Shown here: piece after piece, positions 46,901 to 59,291 of the stretch
How the letters are laid out: the number at the start of each line of letters is the position of its first letter
How positions within the stretch are numbered: the stretch's first letter is position 1
Assembly: GCA_907163375.1 (NCBI GenBank)
Contig: CAJQUW010013637.1
Span: 468,777-532,776 of the forward strand
Length of the DNA stretch: 64,000 nucleotides
Direction of reading: 5' to 3'
Source of the DNA: Prostheceraeus crozeri
Taxonomy: Eukaryota; Platyhelminthes; Polycladida; Euryleptidae
Notes under the pieces: generated by a model
The model's input: only the letters and a program-made list of their open reading frames with translations
Databases searched by the model: none
Told to the model about the DNA's origin: nothing
Translations under genes and position numbers: made by a program

Positions 46901-49900
46901 TTCGAGAAGATCACTATCAGACGTCAGCCACACAAAATTTCGAGTCATGCATATGCAATTGCTGTGGTTTATTCATTCACGTGCAAGCTAGAAATAAGAA
47001 GTCATCGCAAGCTCTGCAATCAGAAGAAAGTGTGTGCCATTCATAATTAGGTTCTATGTGTCACATGCCATTCACTAGTGTCATCTAGGTCACTACACCG
47101 ACTCCGGAACGCGTGCATGTCCGCGACTCTTTCCAAGGCGTGGACTTGCCCACACTGCCGTTTGTCAGTTCTCAAGAAGAAAAGGGAAAGGCGAGTACAC
47201 AACTGCATCCAGAAGAAGTTCAGCGTCTGTCAGTCTTCTCGCCATGTATTTCCTCAGCGACCAAATCAATGTACACGCGAACCGCAAATATGCCTATTTT
47301 GCGTCAAGAAATTCATCGACCAAATACCAAAACCAACCACCTCTCCTCTATCAGTCACTACAGATATCCATCCGTTATGTCAGTGCCGATCTCTCTCCCC
47401 TTCTATCACCCAATGAAGTTATGTGCATCACATCAGACAAATCAACCAACAACATTGAACAACTCACTTTACATACCCAATCCCGTTCTACTGAGTGCCT
47501 GTCAGTGAAAGCAAACGCTCAACCCCGAATACAAACATTGGGAAGAGGCCTCTATTACTATTGTCGGTCATCTTCATCGGGCAAATGTCCCTTCAATTAT
47601 CGAATGTTTCCATGTCGGACGATCCTTTACATTACGGCCGGAAACTCAAAACATTTTCATAAGACACTAAAATATTTCAAAAGTATAGCAAGCTACTTTA
47701 ATGGTGACTTGTTTTGTTAATGTTCAACATTTTCTGATATTTAGTTATGATCATGATCATTCCTTGCATGCAAACACTATCGAAGGCACTTGGGCCACAC
47801 CAAAGCGAAGTTTCGGGCGATGCACGGCACGTCCGATGCTTTATTTGACAGCTACACGCAGAACTTCCTCTTTCGACGTCTTCACAAAGACAATATACTA
47901 AAATCGCTTCTCTTTTGGATTAAACATTATTATCCTTGCTGAAAGAACTTTAGTATTTCAGTTGAATAATAGAAAGAGTAGCTTTGGAATACCTAGGCTT
48001 AGTGTCCTCTGACATTTTTTGAGTCTACGGCCGGAATGTAAAGGATCGCCCGATGTGGTGCTGCGACGAAAGTCAAAGAACTACTGCAGTACAACTACGA
48101 CAATACGATGGACAAGGTTATGTCATTTGTTGTACGCCGCGCTTCCCAACTCTGGAGGAGCTTCATCCAGAAGCAGGTAAAGAAAGGAATTAGGAATGCT
48201 GACATACTGATTGCCTTCAGGAGGGAAAAATCAAACTTGGTTGTCACCCGGAATTATCTGAACATGCAACGACATGATACACAAGCTAAACTTTCATGGA
48301 ATTTGAGATTTCTTTCATTTATTATTCAAAAATAGAATTTAAATTCACATTACCCAAACACCTAAAATTGAACTTGAAAAGAAAGGATTCTACCGATATT
48401 AAACACACCATAGTAATATAATATGCAATCTCCGTCTAGCATACTTCAGGACTACCTCAGAATTATCTCTGAAATTGCACCACGTTGATTGGATTTACCA
48501 CGCGTCAGTTCAAAATCCGACCGCGTGAACGTCACATAAACGAAAGATCGTTTGTTTCTATTCTCAACAAGTGAATTAAATTATCATTGTTTTCGAATAA
48601 CAAATGATGTTGTTTTCAATAATACTGTTAATATCTCACGATAATTACACTGCTCTGAGAAAGAATAATTCAATTGCCATGTACAAATACTTAAACTACT
48701 TATTTCAATAAGCCACAAATCTATTCAATGAAATTTGTATGAATTTATTGCCAAAATTCACTCCATGCATTCAAGCTAATACTTCTGCTGTGTTGTTAGT
48801 CCCCAACAGACTACTTTGCGATTGTTTGCGAGTTAAGATAAGCGTTCGCAAAACTCGATGGTACACTACTCACTTTTTGCAACACGTGCAAATGGCAGCC
48901 TCTGCAAAATTTTGCGATCTTATCATGTTATATATTTCCAAGTACAAAAGCCTAATAATAATTGCAATACTTCAAATATATGCGAACGAATAATAACTGC
49001 CTTCGTTTTATTCGCTTTTTGCAAATATTTGTTTTTCATGAGGACCCTGATTTGTGTAATTAATATGTAAATGCTCAACAGAAATAAAACGACATCATGT
49101 TTCTTTTCTCTGCCTATGATATAGGCATTAAAATCTAATTGAGGTTGCATCACTGGATATTTGATACCTTACTACATCATTGACAGGTGAATTATGAAGT
49201 AGTCGGTATAGCTTGTTTAACGGGAAGTGGATTCACTTCCCATTGGTTTGCGATAGTGAAATTGGAATCATCATGGGTTAAAGTGAACGACTCACTCGTT
49301 GCGGAGCTGGATTTCGCACATGTTCAGCAGCTCTATTCCTCAACACAAGTGCTGATCATGAAGAAGGTGAACCACGTAGTCAGAAATCCTTCGCCAAGTC
49401 TTTCGGTTGACACGTCAAGATCATGACTGTCTCTTCGAGAAGATCACTATCAGACGTCAGCCACACAAAATTTCGAGTCATGCATATGCAATTGCTGTGG
49501 TTTATTCATTCACGTGCAAGCTAGAAATAAGAAGTCATCGCAAGCTCTGCAATCAGAAGAAAGTGTGTGCCATTCATAATTAGGTTCTATGTGTCACATG
49601 CCATTCACTAGTGTCATCTAGGTCACTACACCGACTCCGGAACGCGTGCATGTCCGCGACTCTTTCCAAGGCGTGGACTTGCCCACACTGCCGTTTGTCA
49701 GTTCTCAAGAAGAAAAGGGAAAGGCGAGTACACAACTGCATCCAGAAGAAGTTCAGCGTCTGTCAGTCTTCTCGCCACGTATTTCCTCAGCGACCAAATC
49801 AATGTACACGCGAACCGCAAATATGCCTATTTTGCGTCAAGAAATTCATCGACCAAATACCAAAACCAACCACCTCTCCTCTATCAGTCACTACAGATAT

Positions 49901-52900
49901 CCATCCGTTATGTCAGTGCCGATCTCTCTCCCCCTCTATCACCCAATGAAGTTATGTGCATCACATCAGACAAATCAACCAACAACATTGAACAACTCAC
50001 TTTACATACCCAATCCCGTTCTACTGAGTGCCTGTCAGTGAAAGCAAACGCTCAACCCCGAATACAAACATTGGGAAGAGGCCTCTATTACTATTGTCGG
50101 TCATCTTCATCGGGCAAATGTCCCTTCAATTATCGAATGTTTCCATGTCGGACGATCCTTTACATTACGGCCGGAAACTCAAAACATTTTCATAAGACAC
50201 TAAAATATTTCAAAAGTATAGCAAGCTACTTTAATGGTGACTTGTTTTGTTAATGTTCAACATTTTCTGATATTTAGTTATGATCATGATCATTCCTTGC
50301 ATGCAAACACTATCGAAGGCACTTGGGCCACACCAAAGCGAAGTTTCGGGCGATGCACGGCACGTCCGATGCTTTATTTGACAGCTACACGCAGAACTTC
50401 CTCTTTCGACGTCTTCACAAAGACAATATACTAAAATCGCTTCTCTTTTGGATTAAACATTATTATCCTTGCTGAAAGAACTTTAGTATTTCAGTTGAAT
50501 AATAGAAAGAGTAGCTTTGGAATACCTAGGCTTAGTGTCCTCTGACATTTTTTGAGTCTACGGCCGGAATGTAAAGGATCGCCCGATGTGGTGCTGCGAC
50601 GAAAGTCAAAGAACTACTGCAGTACAACTACGACAATACGATGGACAAGGTTATGTCATTTGTTGTACGCCGCGCTTCCCAACTCTGGAGGAGCTTCATC
50701 CAGAAGCAGGTAAAGAAAGGAATTAGGAATGCTGACATACTGATTGCCTTCAGGAGGGAAAAATCAAACTTGGTTGTCACCCGGAATTATCTGAACATGC
50801 AACGACATGATACACAAGCTTAACTTTCATGGAATTTGAGATTTCTTTCATTTATTATTCAAAAATAGAATTTAAATTCACATTACCCAAACACCTAAAA
50901 TTGAACTTGAAAAGAAAGGATTCTACCGATATTAAACACACCATAGTAATATAATATGCAATCTCCGTCTAGCATACTTCAGGACTACCTCAGAATTATC
51001 TCTGAAATTGCACCACGTTGATTGGATTTACCACGCGTCAGTTCAAAATCCGACCGCGTGAACGTCACATAAACGAAAGATCGTTTGTTTCTATTCTCAA
51101 CAAGTGAATTAAATTATCATTGTTTTCGAATAACAAATGATGTTGTTTTCAATAATACTGTTAATATCTCACGATAATTACACTGCTCTGAGAAAGAATA
51201 ATTCAATTGCCATGTACAAATACTTAAACTACTTATTTCAATAAGCCACAAATCTATTCAATGAAATTTGTATGAATTTATTGCCAAAATTCACTCCATG
51301 CATTCAAGCTAATACTTCTGCTGTGTTGTTAGTCCCCAACAGACTACTTTGCGATTGTTTGCGAGTTAAGATAAGCGTTCGCAAAACTCGATGGTACACT
51401 ACTCACTTTTTGCAACACGTGCAAATGGCAGCCTCTGCAAAATTTGCGATCTTATCATGTTATATATTTCCAAGTACAAAAGCCTAATAATAATTGCAAT
51501 ACTTCAAATATATGCGAACGAATAATAACTGCCTTCGTTTTATTCGCTTTTTCCAAATATTTGTTTTTCATGAGGACCCTGATTTGTGTAATTAATATGT
51601 AAATGCTCAACAGAAATAAAACGACATCATGTTTCTTTTCTCTGCCTATGATATAGGCATTAAAATCTAATTGAGGTTGCATCACTGGATATTTGATACC
51701 TTACTACATCATTGACAGGTGAATTATGAAGTAGTCGGTATAGCTTGTTTAACGGGAAGTGGATTCACTTCCCATTGGTTTGCGATAGTGAAATTGGAAT
51801 CATCATGGGTTAAAGTGAACGACTCACTCGTTGCGGAGCTGGATTTCGCACATGTTCAGCAGCTCTATTCCTCAACACAAGTGCTGATCATGAAGAAGGT
51901 GAACCACGTAGTCAGAAATCCTTCGCCAAGTCTTTCGGTTGACACGTCAAGATCATGACTGTCTCTTCGAGAAGATCACTATCAGACGTCAGCCACACAA
52001 AATTTCGAGTCATGCATATGCAATTGCTGTGGTTTATTCATTCACGTGCAAGCTAGAAATAAGAAGTCATCGCAAGCTCTGCAATCAGAAGAAAGTGTGT
52101 GCCATTCATAATCAGGTTCTATGTGTCACATGCCATTCACTAGTGTCATCTAGGTCACTACACCGACTCCGGAACGCGTGCATGTCCGCGACTCTTTCCA
52201 AGGCGTGGACTTGCCCACACTGCCGTTTGTCAGTTCTCAAGAAGAAAAGGGAAAGGCGAGTACACAACTGCATCCAGAAGAAGTTCAGCGTCTGTCAGTC
52301 TTCTCGCCACGTATTTCCTCAGCGACCAAATCAATGTACACGCGAACCGCAAATATGCCTATTTTGCGTCAAGAAATTCATCGACCAAATACCAAAACCA
52401 ACCACCTCTCCTCTATCAGTCACTACAGATATCCATCCGTTATGTCAGTGCCGATCTCTCTCCCCCTCTATCACCCAATGAAGTTATGTGCATCACATCA
52501 GACAAATCAACCAACAACATTGAACAACTCACTTTACATACCCAATCCCGTTCTACTGAGTGCCTGTCAGTGAAAGCAAACGCTCAACCCCGAATAAAAA
52601 ACATTGGGAAGAGGCCTCTATTACTATTGTCGGTCATCTTCATCGGGCAAATGTCCCTTCAAATATCGAATGTTTCCATGTCGGACGATCCTTTACATTA
52701 CGGCCAGAAACTCAAAACATTTTCATAAGACACTAAAATATTTCAAAAGTATAGCAAGCTACTTTAATGGTGACTTGTTTTGTTAATGTTCAACATTTTC
52801 TGATATTTAGTTATGATCATGATCATTCCTTGCATGCAAACACTATCGAAGGCACTTGGGCCACACCAAAGCGAAGTTTCGGGCGATGCACGGCACGTCC

Positions 52901-55900
52901 GATGCTTTATTTGACAGCTACATGCAGAACTTCCTCTTTCGACGTCTTCACAAAGACAATATACTAAAATCGCTTCTCTTTTGGATTAAACATTATTATC
53001 CTTGCTGAAAGAACTTTAGTATTTCAGTTGAATAATAGAAAGAGTAGCTTTGGAATACCTAGGCTTAGTGTCCTCTGACATTTTTTGAGTCTACGGCCGG
53101 AATGTAAAGGATCGCCCGATGTGGTGCTGCGACGAAAGTCAAAGAACTACTGCAGTACAACTACGACAATACGATGGACAAGGTTATGTCATTTGTTGTA
53201 CGCCGCGCTTCCCAACTCTGGAGGAGCTTCATCCAGAAGCAGGTAAAGAAAGGAATTAGGAATGCTGACATACTGATTGCCTTCAGGAGGGAAAAATCAA
53301 ACTTGGTTGTCACCCGGAATTATCTGAACATGCAACGACATGATACACAAGCTAAACTTTCATGGAATTTGAGATTTCTTTCATTTATTATTCAAAAATA
53401 GAATTTAAATTCACATTACCCAAACACCTAAAATTGAACTTGAAAAGAAAGGATTCTACCGATATTAAACACACCATAGTAATATAATATGCAATCTCCG
53501 TCTAGCATACTTCAGGACTACCTCAGAATTATCTCTGAAATTGCACCACGTTGATTGGATTTACCACGCGTCAGTTCAAAATCCGACCGCGTGAACGTCA
53601 CATAAACGAAAGATCGTTTGTTTCTATTCTCAACAAGTGAATTAAATTATCATTGTTTTCGAATAACAAATGATGTTGTTTTCAATAATACTGTTAATAT
53701 CTCACGATAATTACACTGCTCTGAGAAAGAATAATTCAATTGCCATGTACAAATACTTAAACTACTTATTTCAATAAGCCACAAATCTATTCAATGAAAT
53801 TTGTATGAATTTATTGCCAAAATTCACTCCATGCATTCAAGCTAATACTTCTGCTGTGTTGTTAGTCCCCAACAGACTACTTTGCGATTGTTTGCGAGTT
53901 AAGATAAGCGTTCGCAAAACTCGATGGTACACTACTCACTTTTTGCAACACGTGCAAATGGCAGCCTCTGCAAAATTTGCGATCTTATCATGTTATATAT
54001 TTCCAAGTACAAAAGCCTAATAATAATTGCAATACTTCAAATATATGCGAACGAATAATAACTGCCTTCGTTTTATTCGCTTTTTGCAAATATTTGTTTT
54101 TCATGAGGACCCTGATTTGTGTAATTAACATGTAAATGCTCAACAGAAATAAAACGACATCATGTTTCTTTTCTCTGCCTATGATATAGGCATTAAAATC
54201 TAATTGAGGTTGCATCACTGGATATTTGATACCTTACTACATCATTGGCAGGTGAATTATGAAGTAGTCGGTATAGCTTGTTTAACGGGAAGTGGATTCA
54301 CTTCCCATTGGTTTGCGATAGTGAAATTGGAATCATCATGGGTTAAAGTGAACGACTCACTCGTTGCGGAGCTGGATTTCGCACATGTTCAGCAGCTCTA
54401 TTCCTCAACACAAGTGCTGATCATGAAGAAGGTGAACCACGTAGTCAGAAATCCTTCGCCAAGTCTTTCGGTTGACACGTCAAGATCATGACTGTCTCTT
54501 CGAGAAGATCACTATCAGACGTCAGCCACACAAAATTTCGAGTCATGCATATGCAATTGCTGTGGTTTATTCACTCACGTGCAAGCTAGAAATAAGAAGT
54601 CATCGCAAGCTCTGCAATCAGAAGAAAGTGTGTGCCATTCATAATTAGGTTCTATGTGTCACATGCCATTCACTAGTGTCATCTAGGTCACTACACCGAC
54701 TCCGGAACGCGTGCATGTCCGCGACTCTTTCCAAGGCGTGGACTTGCCCACACTGCCGTTTGTCAGTTCTCAAGAAGAAAAGGGAAAGGCGAGTACACAA
54801 CTGCATCCAGAAGAAGTTCAGCGTCTGTCAGTCTTCTCGCCATGTATTTCCTCAGCGACCAAATCAATGTACACGCGAACCGCAAATATGCCTATTTTGC
54901 GTCAAGAAATTCATCGACCAAATACCAAAACCAACCACCTCTCCTCTATCAGTCACTACAGATATCCATCCGTTATGTCAGTGCCGATCTCTCTCCCCCT
55001 CTATCACCCAATGAAGTTATGTGCATCACATCAGACAAATCAACCAACAACATTGAACAACTCACTTTACATACCCAATCCCGTTCTACTGAGTGCCTGT
55101 CAGTGAAAGCAAACGCTCAACCCCGAATACAAACATTGGGAAGAGGCCTCTATTACTATTGTCGGTCATCTTCATCGGGCAAATGTCCCTTCAATTATCG
55201 AATGTTTCCATGTCGGACGATCCTTTACATTACGGCCGGAAACTCAAAACATTTTCATAAGACACTAAAATATTTCAAAAGTATAGCAAGCTACTTTAAT
55301 GGTGACTTGTTTTGTTAATGTTCAACATTTTCTGATATTTAGTTATGATCATGATCATTCCTTGCATGCAAACACTATCGAAGGCACTTGGGCCACACCA
55401 AAGCGAAGTTTCGGGCGATGCACGGCACGTCCGATGCTTTATTTGACAGCTACACGCAGAACTTCCTCTTTCGACGTCTTCACAAAGACAATATACTAAA
55501 ATCGCTTCTCTTTTGGATTAAACATTATTATCCTTGCTGAAAGAACTTTAGTATTTCAGTTGAATAATAGAAAGAGTAGCTTTGGAATACCTAGGCTTAG
55601 TGTCCTCTGACATTTTTTGAGTCTACGGCCGGAATGTAAAGGATCGCCCGATGTGGTGCTGCGACGAAAGTCAAAGAACTACTGCAGCACAACTACGACA
55701 ATACGATGGACAAGGTTATGTCATTTGTTGTACGCCGCGCTTCCCAACTCTGGAGGAGCTTCATCCAGAAGCAGGTAAAGAAAGGAATTAGGAATGCTGA
55801 CATACTGATTGCCTTCAGGAGGGAAAAATCAAACTTGGTTGTCACCCGGAATTATCTGAACATGCAACGACATGATACACAAGCTAAACTTTCATGGAAT

Positions 55901-56633
55901 TTGAGATTTCTTTCATTTATTATTCAAAAATAGAATTTAAATTCACATTACCCAACCACCTAAAATTGAACTTGAAAAGAAAGGATTCTACCGATATTAA
56001 ACACACCATAGTAATATAATATGCAATCTCCGTCTAGCATACTTCAGGACTACCTCAGAATTATCTCTGAAATTGCACCACGTTGATTGGATTTACCACG
56101 CGTCAGTTCAAAATCCGACCGCGTGAACATCACATAAACGAAAGATCGTTTGTTTCTATTCTCAACAAGTGAATTAAATTATCATTGTTTTCGAATAACA
56201 AATGATGTTGTTTTCAATAATACTGTTAATATCTCACGATAATTACACTGCTCTGAGAAAGAATAATTCAATTGCCATGTACAAATACTTAAACTACTTA
56301 TTTCAATAAGCCACAAATCTATTCAATGAAATTTGTATGAATTTATTGCCAAAATTCACTCCATGCATTCAAGCTAATACTTCTGCTGTGTTGTTAGTCC
56401 CCAACAGACTACTTTGCGATTGTTTGCGAGTTAAGATAAGCGTTCGCAAAACTCGATGGTACACTACTCACTTTTTGCAACACGTGCAAATGGCAGCCTC
56501 TGCAAAATTTGCGATCTTATCATGTTATATATTTCCAAGTACAAAAGCCTAATAATAATTGCAATACTTCAAATATATGCGAACGAATAATAACTGCCTT
56601 CGTTTTATTCGCTTTTTGCAAATACTTAAACAT

Positions 56634-56639
56634 GATGTT
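56634..56639. repeat. Probable 6-bp target site of the Polinton-like element
   Basis: GATGTT is the last array sequence before the foreign AG-starting DNA. An uninterrupted copy of the same array stretch at about 43955-43985 continues through GATGTT into TTTCATGAGG. Polintons duplicate 6 bp, and the matching second copy should lie at the element's right end outside the window. Confidence 0.5.
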
Positions 56640-56732
56640 AGTAAAGAAAGACATCATTAGAGACCAGTTTTAAATCAATACCCCCCCCCTCTGACTTCTA
56701 GGGGCTCCCTTAAGAAATTTTTTTATTATAAA

Positions 56733-57188
56733 ATGAGCAACATAAATGAGTTTTTGAAATTATATGGAACGCAAACTACGACAAATTTCGACCTAAAGAA
56801 AATCGCTAATCGATTAGGAATAAAGAATTTTCACATATTGATGAGGGATGAATTACAATTCCTAAAAAATAGGCCATCAACAACTGTAAATTTCATAACA
56901 AATCTTCATACGTCAAATGAAAAAGGTGTACATTGGTCAGCAGGCGTTAAAAATCATCAGCAGAACTATTATTTTGATCGCCCGAAGGCTGAGAACTATT
57001 GGTTCGATTCATACGGTTTGCCCCCTACAAATGAAGTAAAAGAATTACTTGGAACGGGAACATACAATACATTTCAAATTCAAAAACCGGGAACAACTTA
57101 TTGTGGACAATTATGTCTTTATGTTTTATTTAAATTACAAAAAGGAGTACCATTTCTAGATATTATGTTACAGTTAAACAATCTATAA
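56733..57188 (+). CDS. Adenain-like cysteine protease (Polinton PRO)
   Basis: This 151-residue frame has the order of an adenovirus-type maturation protease: His in GVHWSAGV (about residue 67), Asp in YWFDSYGLPP (about 92) and a Cys region TYCGQLCLYVLFK (Cys 124 and 128, with Gln 126). Proteins of this family cleave capsid precursors during assembly, and the same protease type is shared by Polintons, virophages and adenoviruses. Usual length is 150-200 residues. It is the first gene inside the left end and converges on the integrase gene with only about 34 bp between their stops. The frame looks whole. Confidence rests on the residue order, not on a database search. Confidence 0.75.
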   Translation: MSNINEFLKLYGTQTTTNFDLKKIANRLGIKNFHILMRDELQFLKNRPSTTVNFITNLHTSNEKGVHWSAGVKNHQQNYYFDRPKAENYWFDSYGLPPTNEVKELLGTGTYNTFQIQKPGTTYCGQLCLYVLFKLQKGVPFLDIMLQLNNL

Positions 57189-57222
57189 CTCAAGCGAAGC
57201 TAGCTAAAGCGCCACATAAAGG

Positions 57223-58533
57223 TTAAAGCTCTGTTTTCTGTAGTTCATTTTGATAAAAACGACCTCTGATATCCTCATTATCTAAATCTTTAATTTCATA
57301 AGTAATCGGATAACTTTGATTTATTTTAGAAACTTCAAATATTTCTTTAGTCCAATAGCCAACAAAGCCTTTTTCAAATTTATTCTTATATTTAAATATT
57401 CTAACTCTATCTCCAATTTTAAATTTCGGCTTAAGTTTCTGCAAATTCGGATTACTCTCATTCAAATTATTATTCTCGAATATTTTCTTTCGTATCAAAT
57501 CAGGGTCGTCAGAAGCATTCTTTGGGGTTTCTTCAATACCAGAATGAACTTTATTATTGTACTCTTCTACAACTCCTGGTAATATCTTCAACCATTTCTG
57601 ATTTCCTTGCTGAGTAAATTTCTTGAAAATTTTATTTTTTAACGTCCGATTGAATCTTTCTATCACTACGGCCTTCCCAGCATTTTCAGTTGAATAAACA
57701 ATTTCAAATAGTGGCTGAACGTTTCTGTTATAAAATTCCGATCCTTTATCAACAAACAATTTTTTTGGCTTTCTCTTACTTTCTTTAAAGATTTCTTCAA
57801 ACGCATATTTAACTGATAGACCACTTTTATTTTTTAAAGGCTTTACCCAAGCGTATCGTGTATATAAATCTATAACGGTCAATGCGTATTTGTAGTCCCT
57901 TTCATTCGGCATATGAATAAGATCAGCACTCCAAATATCATCTTTATTAAATACTTTTACTTTCAATAAATATTTAGGTCTTCTATATTCCTTGTGGATT
58001 TCAGACGCATAAACGCCTGAATTATGATTTTCATTTAAACCCTGTCCGAAAAATATTTTAGCTTGTAAAGCTTTCTTAACAAACATTCTTTCAATTTTTT
58101 CTCTAAATGTAGGATTTTGAATACTATCTAATTCTTGAATCATCTTCTTATCAGCTGCATGTCGAGAACTTAGATCATGATTTCGATAAGCTAAATCATG
58201 CCTGTAAGCTGCGGCATCTACTCTATTTATCGGTTCTTCACCTGGTTTCGGATTATTATTCTCATCTAGTCTTATATCTAATCGAGTTCCTGGACCAGTA
58301 TATGAATGACCAGGAAGATGTTTTTCTTTCGAATATTTACTCCAAATAAATCCAGGAAAGTTTTCTAATGTTTTTTGTATATCACCACCGTAGGTAGTAG
58401 CCAAACTTTGTTTGTCGTCGTTACCTTCATAAATTTTACAATTTAAGTTTTTATTTTTGTTTAATAGATAATTCAATAAATCTAAATTAGAAATTTTTAA
58501 TTTAGTTAAATTTTCGGAATTTTTAGAATTCAT
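57223..58533 (-). CDS. Phospholipase-A2-like domain fused to a retroviral-type integrase
   Basis: The 436-residue product has two parts. At about residues 78-130 lies a parvovirus-type phospholipase A2 region: the calcium loop YTGPGTRLD, then INRVDAAAYRHDLAYRNHD with the HDxxY catalytic motif, and a RHAADKKMIQEL helix. At about 200-340 is an rve integrase core, with Asp 204 (WSADLIHMP), Asp 262 (FVDKGSEFYN) and Glu 292 (VIERFNRTLKN), followed by a small SH3-like barrel (FKIGDRVRIFKYKN). The integrase inserts the element; the phospholipase-like part resembles those that breach endosomal membranes in parvoviruses and may act at entry. The frame looks whole. Finding both in one frame is notable, although related elements are known to carry such domains. 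Confidence 0.8.
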   Translation of the reverse strand: MNSKNSENLTKLKISNLDLLNYLLNKNKNLNCKIYEGNDDKQSLATTYGGDIQKTLENFPGFIWSKYSKEKHLPGHSYTGPGTRLDIRLDENNNPKPGEEPINRVDAAAYRHDLAYRNHDLSSRHAADKKMIQELDSIQNPTFREKIERMFVKKALQAKIFFGQGLNENHNSGVYASEIHKEYRRPKYLLKVKVFNKDDIWSADLIHMPNERDYKYALTVIDLYTRYAWVKPLKNKSGLSVKYAFEEIFKESKRKPKKLFVDKGSEFYNRNVQPLFEIVYSTENAGKAVVIERFNRTLKNKIFKKFTQQGNQKWLKILPGVVEEYNNKVHSGIEETPKNASDDPDLIRKKIFENNNLNESNPNLQKLKPKFKIGDRVRIFKYKNKFEKGFVGYWTKEIFEVSKINQSYPITYEIKDLDNEDIRGRFYQNELQKTEL

Positions 58534-58583
58534 TTTAAAAGATAAAAAAAATTAAGAAGATAAAAATAAATGTTTTACCGAAA

Positions 58584-58598
58584 AGAACCAAAGGTTCT
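58584..58598. terminator. GC hairpin AGAACC-AAA-GGTTCT
   Basis: Perfect 6-bp stem with a 3-base loop, 8 bp beyond the stop of the minus-strand gene at 58606-59090. It is one of about a dozen such hairpins in this AT-rich element. A role in RNA 3' ends is inferred from the placement. Confidence 0.5.
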
Positions 58599-58605
58599 GA
58601 GGTTA

Positions 58606-59090
58606 TTACCTTATCATACTAGGACTTAGATATATTCCAGAACCATCTTTAGTTTCTTTAATTTCAATTAAATCATCAACATTGTGGAGAATATTTTTAA
58701 GAACTCGTTTTCCTTCATCAACTAATTTTAATTTACTAATAAAATTATCTACTATTCCTTCTCCCCTAGCAACTTTCTCTAACTCTCTATTATGACGTTT
58801 TTGTTCTTCTAATGCTGCCTTCTCTGATTTATTTTTATTTACTGCTTGGACAATACCAGCTGTCCCACCTGCAACACTTCCTGCTGCAGCTATGCCACCT
58901 ATTATTAGTGGAATTAATGGAGAATCCCGCCATTCTTTTCTTCTTGTAATTGTATATTCTCTATCATTGGTTTACTTATGTAATACTTTTTTTTGTTAAT
59001 CGTAATAGTTTTAGGGGTATTTTTGTCAACAATATTACGTAATTTTAATTCAACAGTTTTATTATTAATATTACTTTTCGCTTGCGACAT
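58606..59090 (-). pseudogene. Small virion-protein-like region, hydrophobic Gly/Ala segment
   Basis: A minus-strand coding region beginning MSQAKSNINNKTVELK and ending YLSPSMIR. In the middle is a strongly hydrophobic Gly/Ala stretch, PLIPLIIGGIAAAGSVAG, of the kind that crosses or disturbs a membrane, followed by a Lys/Glu-rich helix. Small proteins with one such segment are common in this virus-like family. It looks broken, with about one break. I cannot assign a precise function. Confidence 0.4.
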
Positions 59091-59099
59091 TTTTAATAA

Positions 59100-59262
59100 A
59101 AAAATTTTAAGTTATCAAAAAATTTTAATCTATTCTAGTTATTAAAAAATTTCAAGTTACTAAAAAATTTTAAGTTACCAAAAAATTTTAATCTATTCTA
59201 GTTATGAAAAATTTTAAGTTAAGAATTTTTAATCTATTCTAGTTATGAAAAAATTTTAATTA
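59100..59262. repeat. AT-rich tandem repeats between viral-like genes
   Basis: Several copies of a 30-bp-scale word built from AAAAAATTTTAA and TCTATTCTAGTTAT lie between the small virion-like gene and the capsid-like gene. Similar AT-rich repeats lie at about 60660-60790 and 62341-62436. They fill the intergenic spaces of the element and may contain promoters. Confidence 0.6.
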
Positions 59263-59269
59263 ATTAAAC

Positions 59270-59291
59270 GACGAAGTCTTGGGCTTTAGCC
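59270..59291. terminator. GC hairpins GAC-GAA-GTC and GGCT-TT-AGCC
   Basis: Two small perfect stems in a row at the end of the capsid-like region (minus strand). Confidence 0.45.

Larger units (their letters stand above)
34030..56639. repeat. Tandem array, unit about 2533 bp, 8 full copies plus a partial
   Basis: Using CTTCCCATTGGTTTGCG as a marker, copies start at 34030, 36562, 39095, 41628, 44170, 46703, 49236, 51768 and 54301, so spacings are 2532, 2533, 2533, 2542, 2533, 2533, 2532 and 2533 bp. Copies differ by about one percent or less by eye. The ninth copy stops at 56639, about 190 bp short of a full unit, at the Polinton-like element. Each unit contains, in order, a ubiquitin-protease-like exon end, a Cys/His-rich frame, a 437-bp inverted-repeat element with the end of a Merlin-type transposase, a 75-codon frame, and about 900 bp of non-coding DNA. 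Such long near-identical units arise by unequal exchange or rolling-circle amplification. Confidence 0.95.

Noticed and set aside
34030-56639. CRISPR-like or rDNA-like interpretation of the array
   Set aside because: The unit is 2.5 kb, has no short repeat-spacer plan, and shows no rRNA-like sequence.
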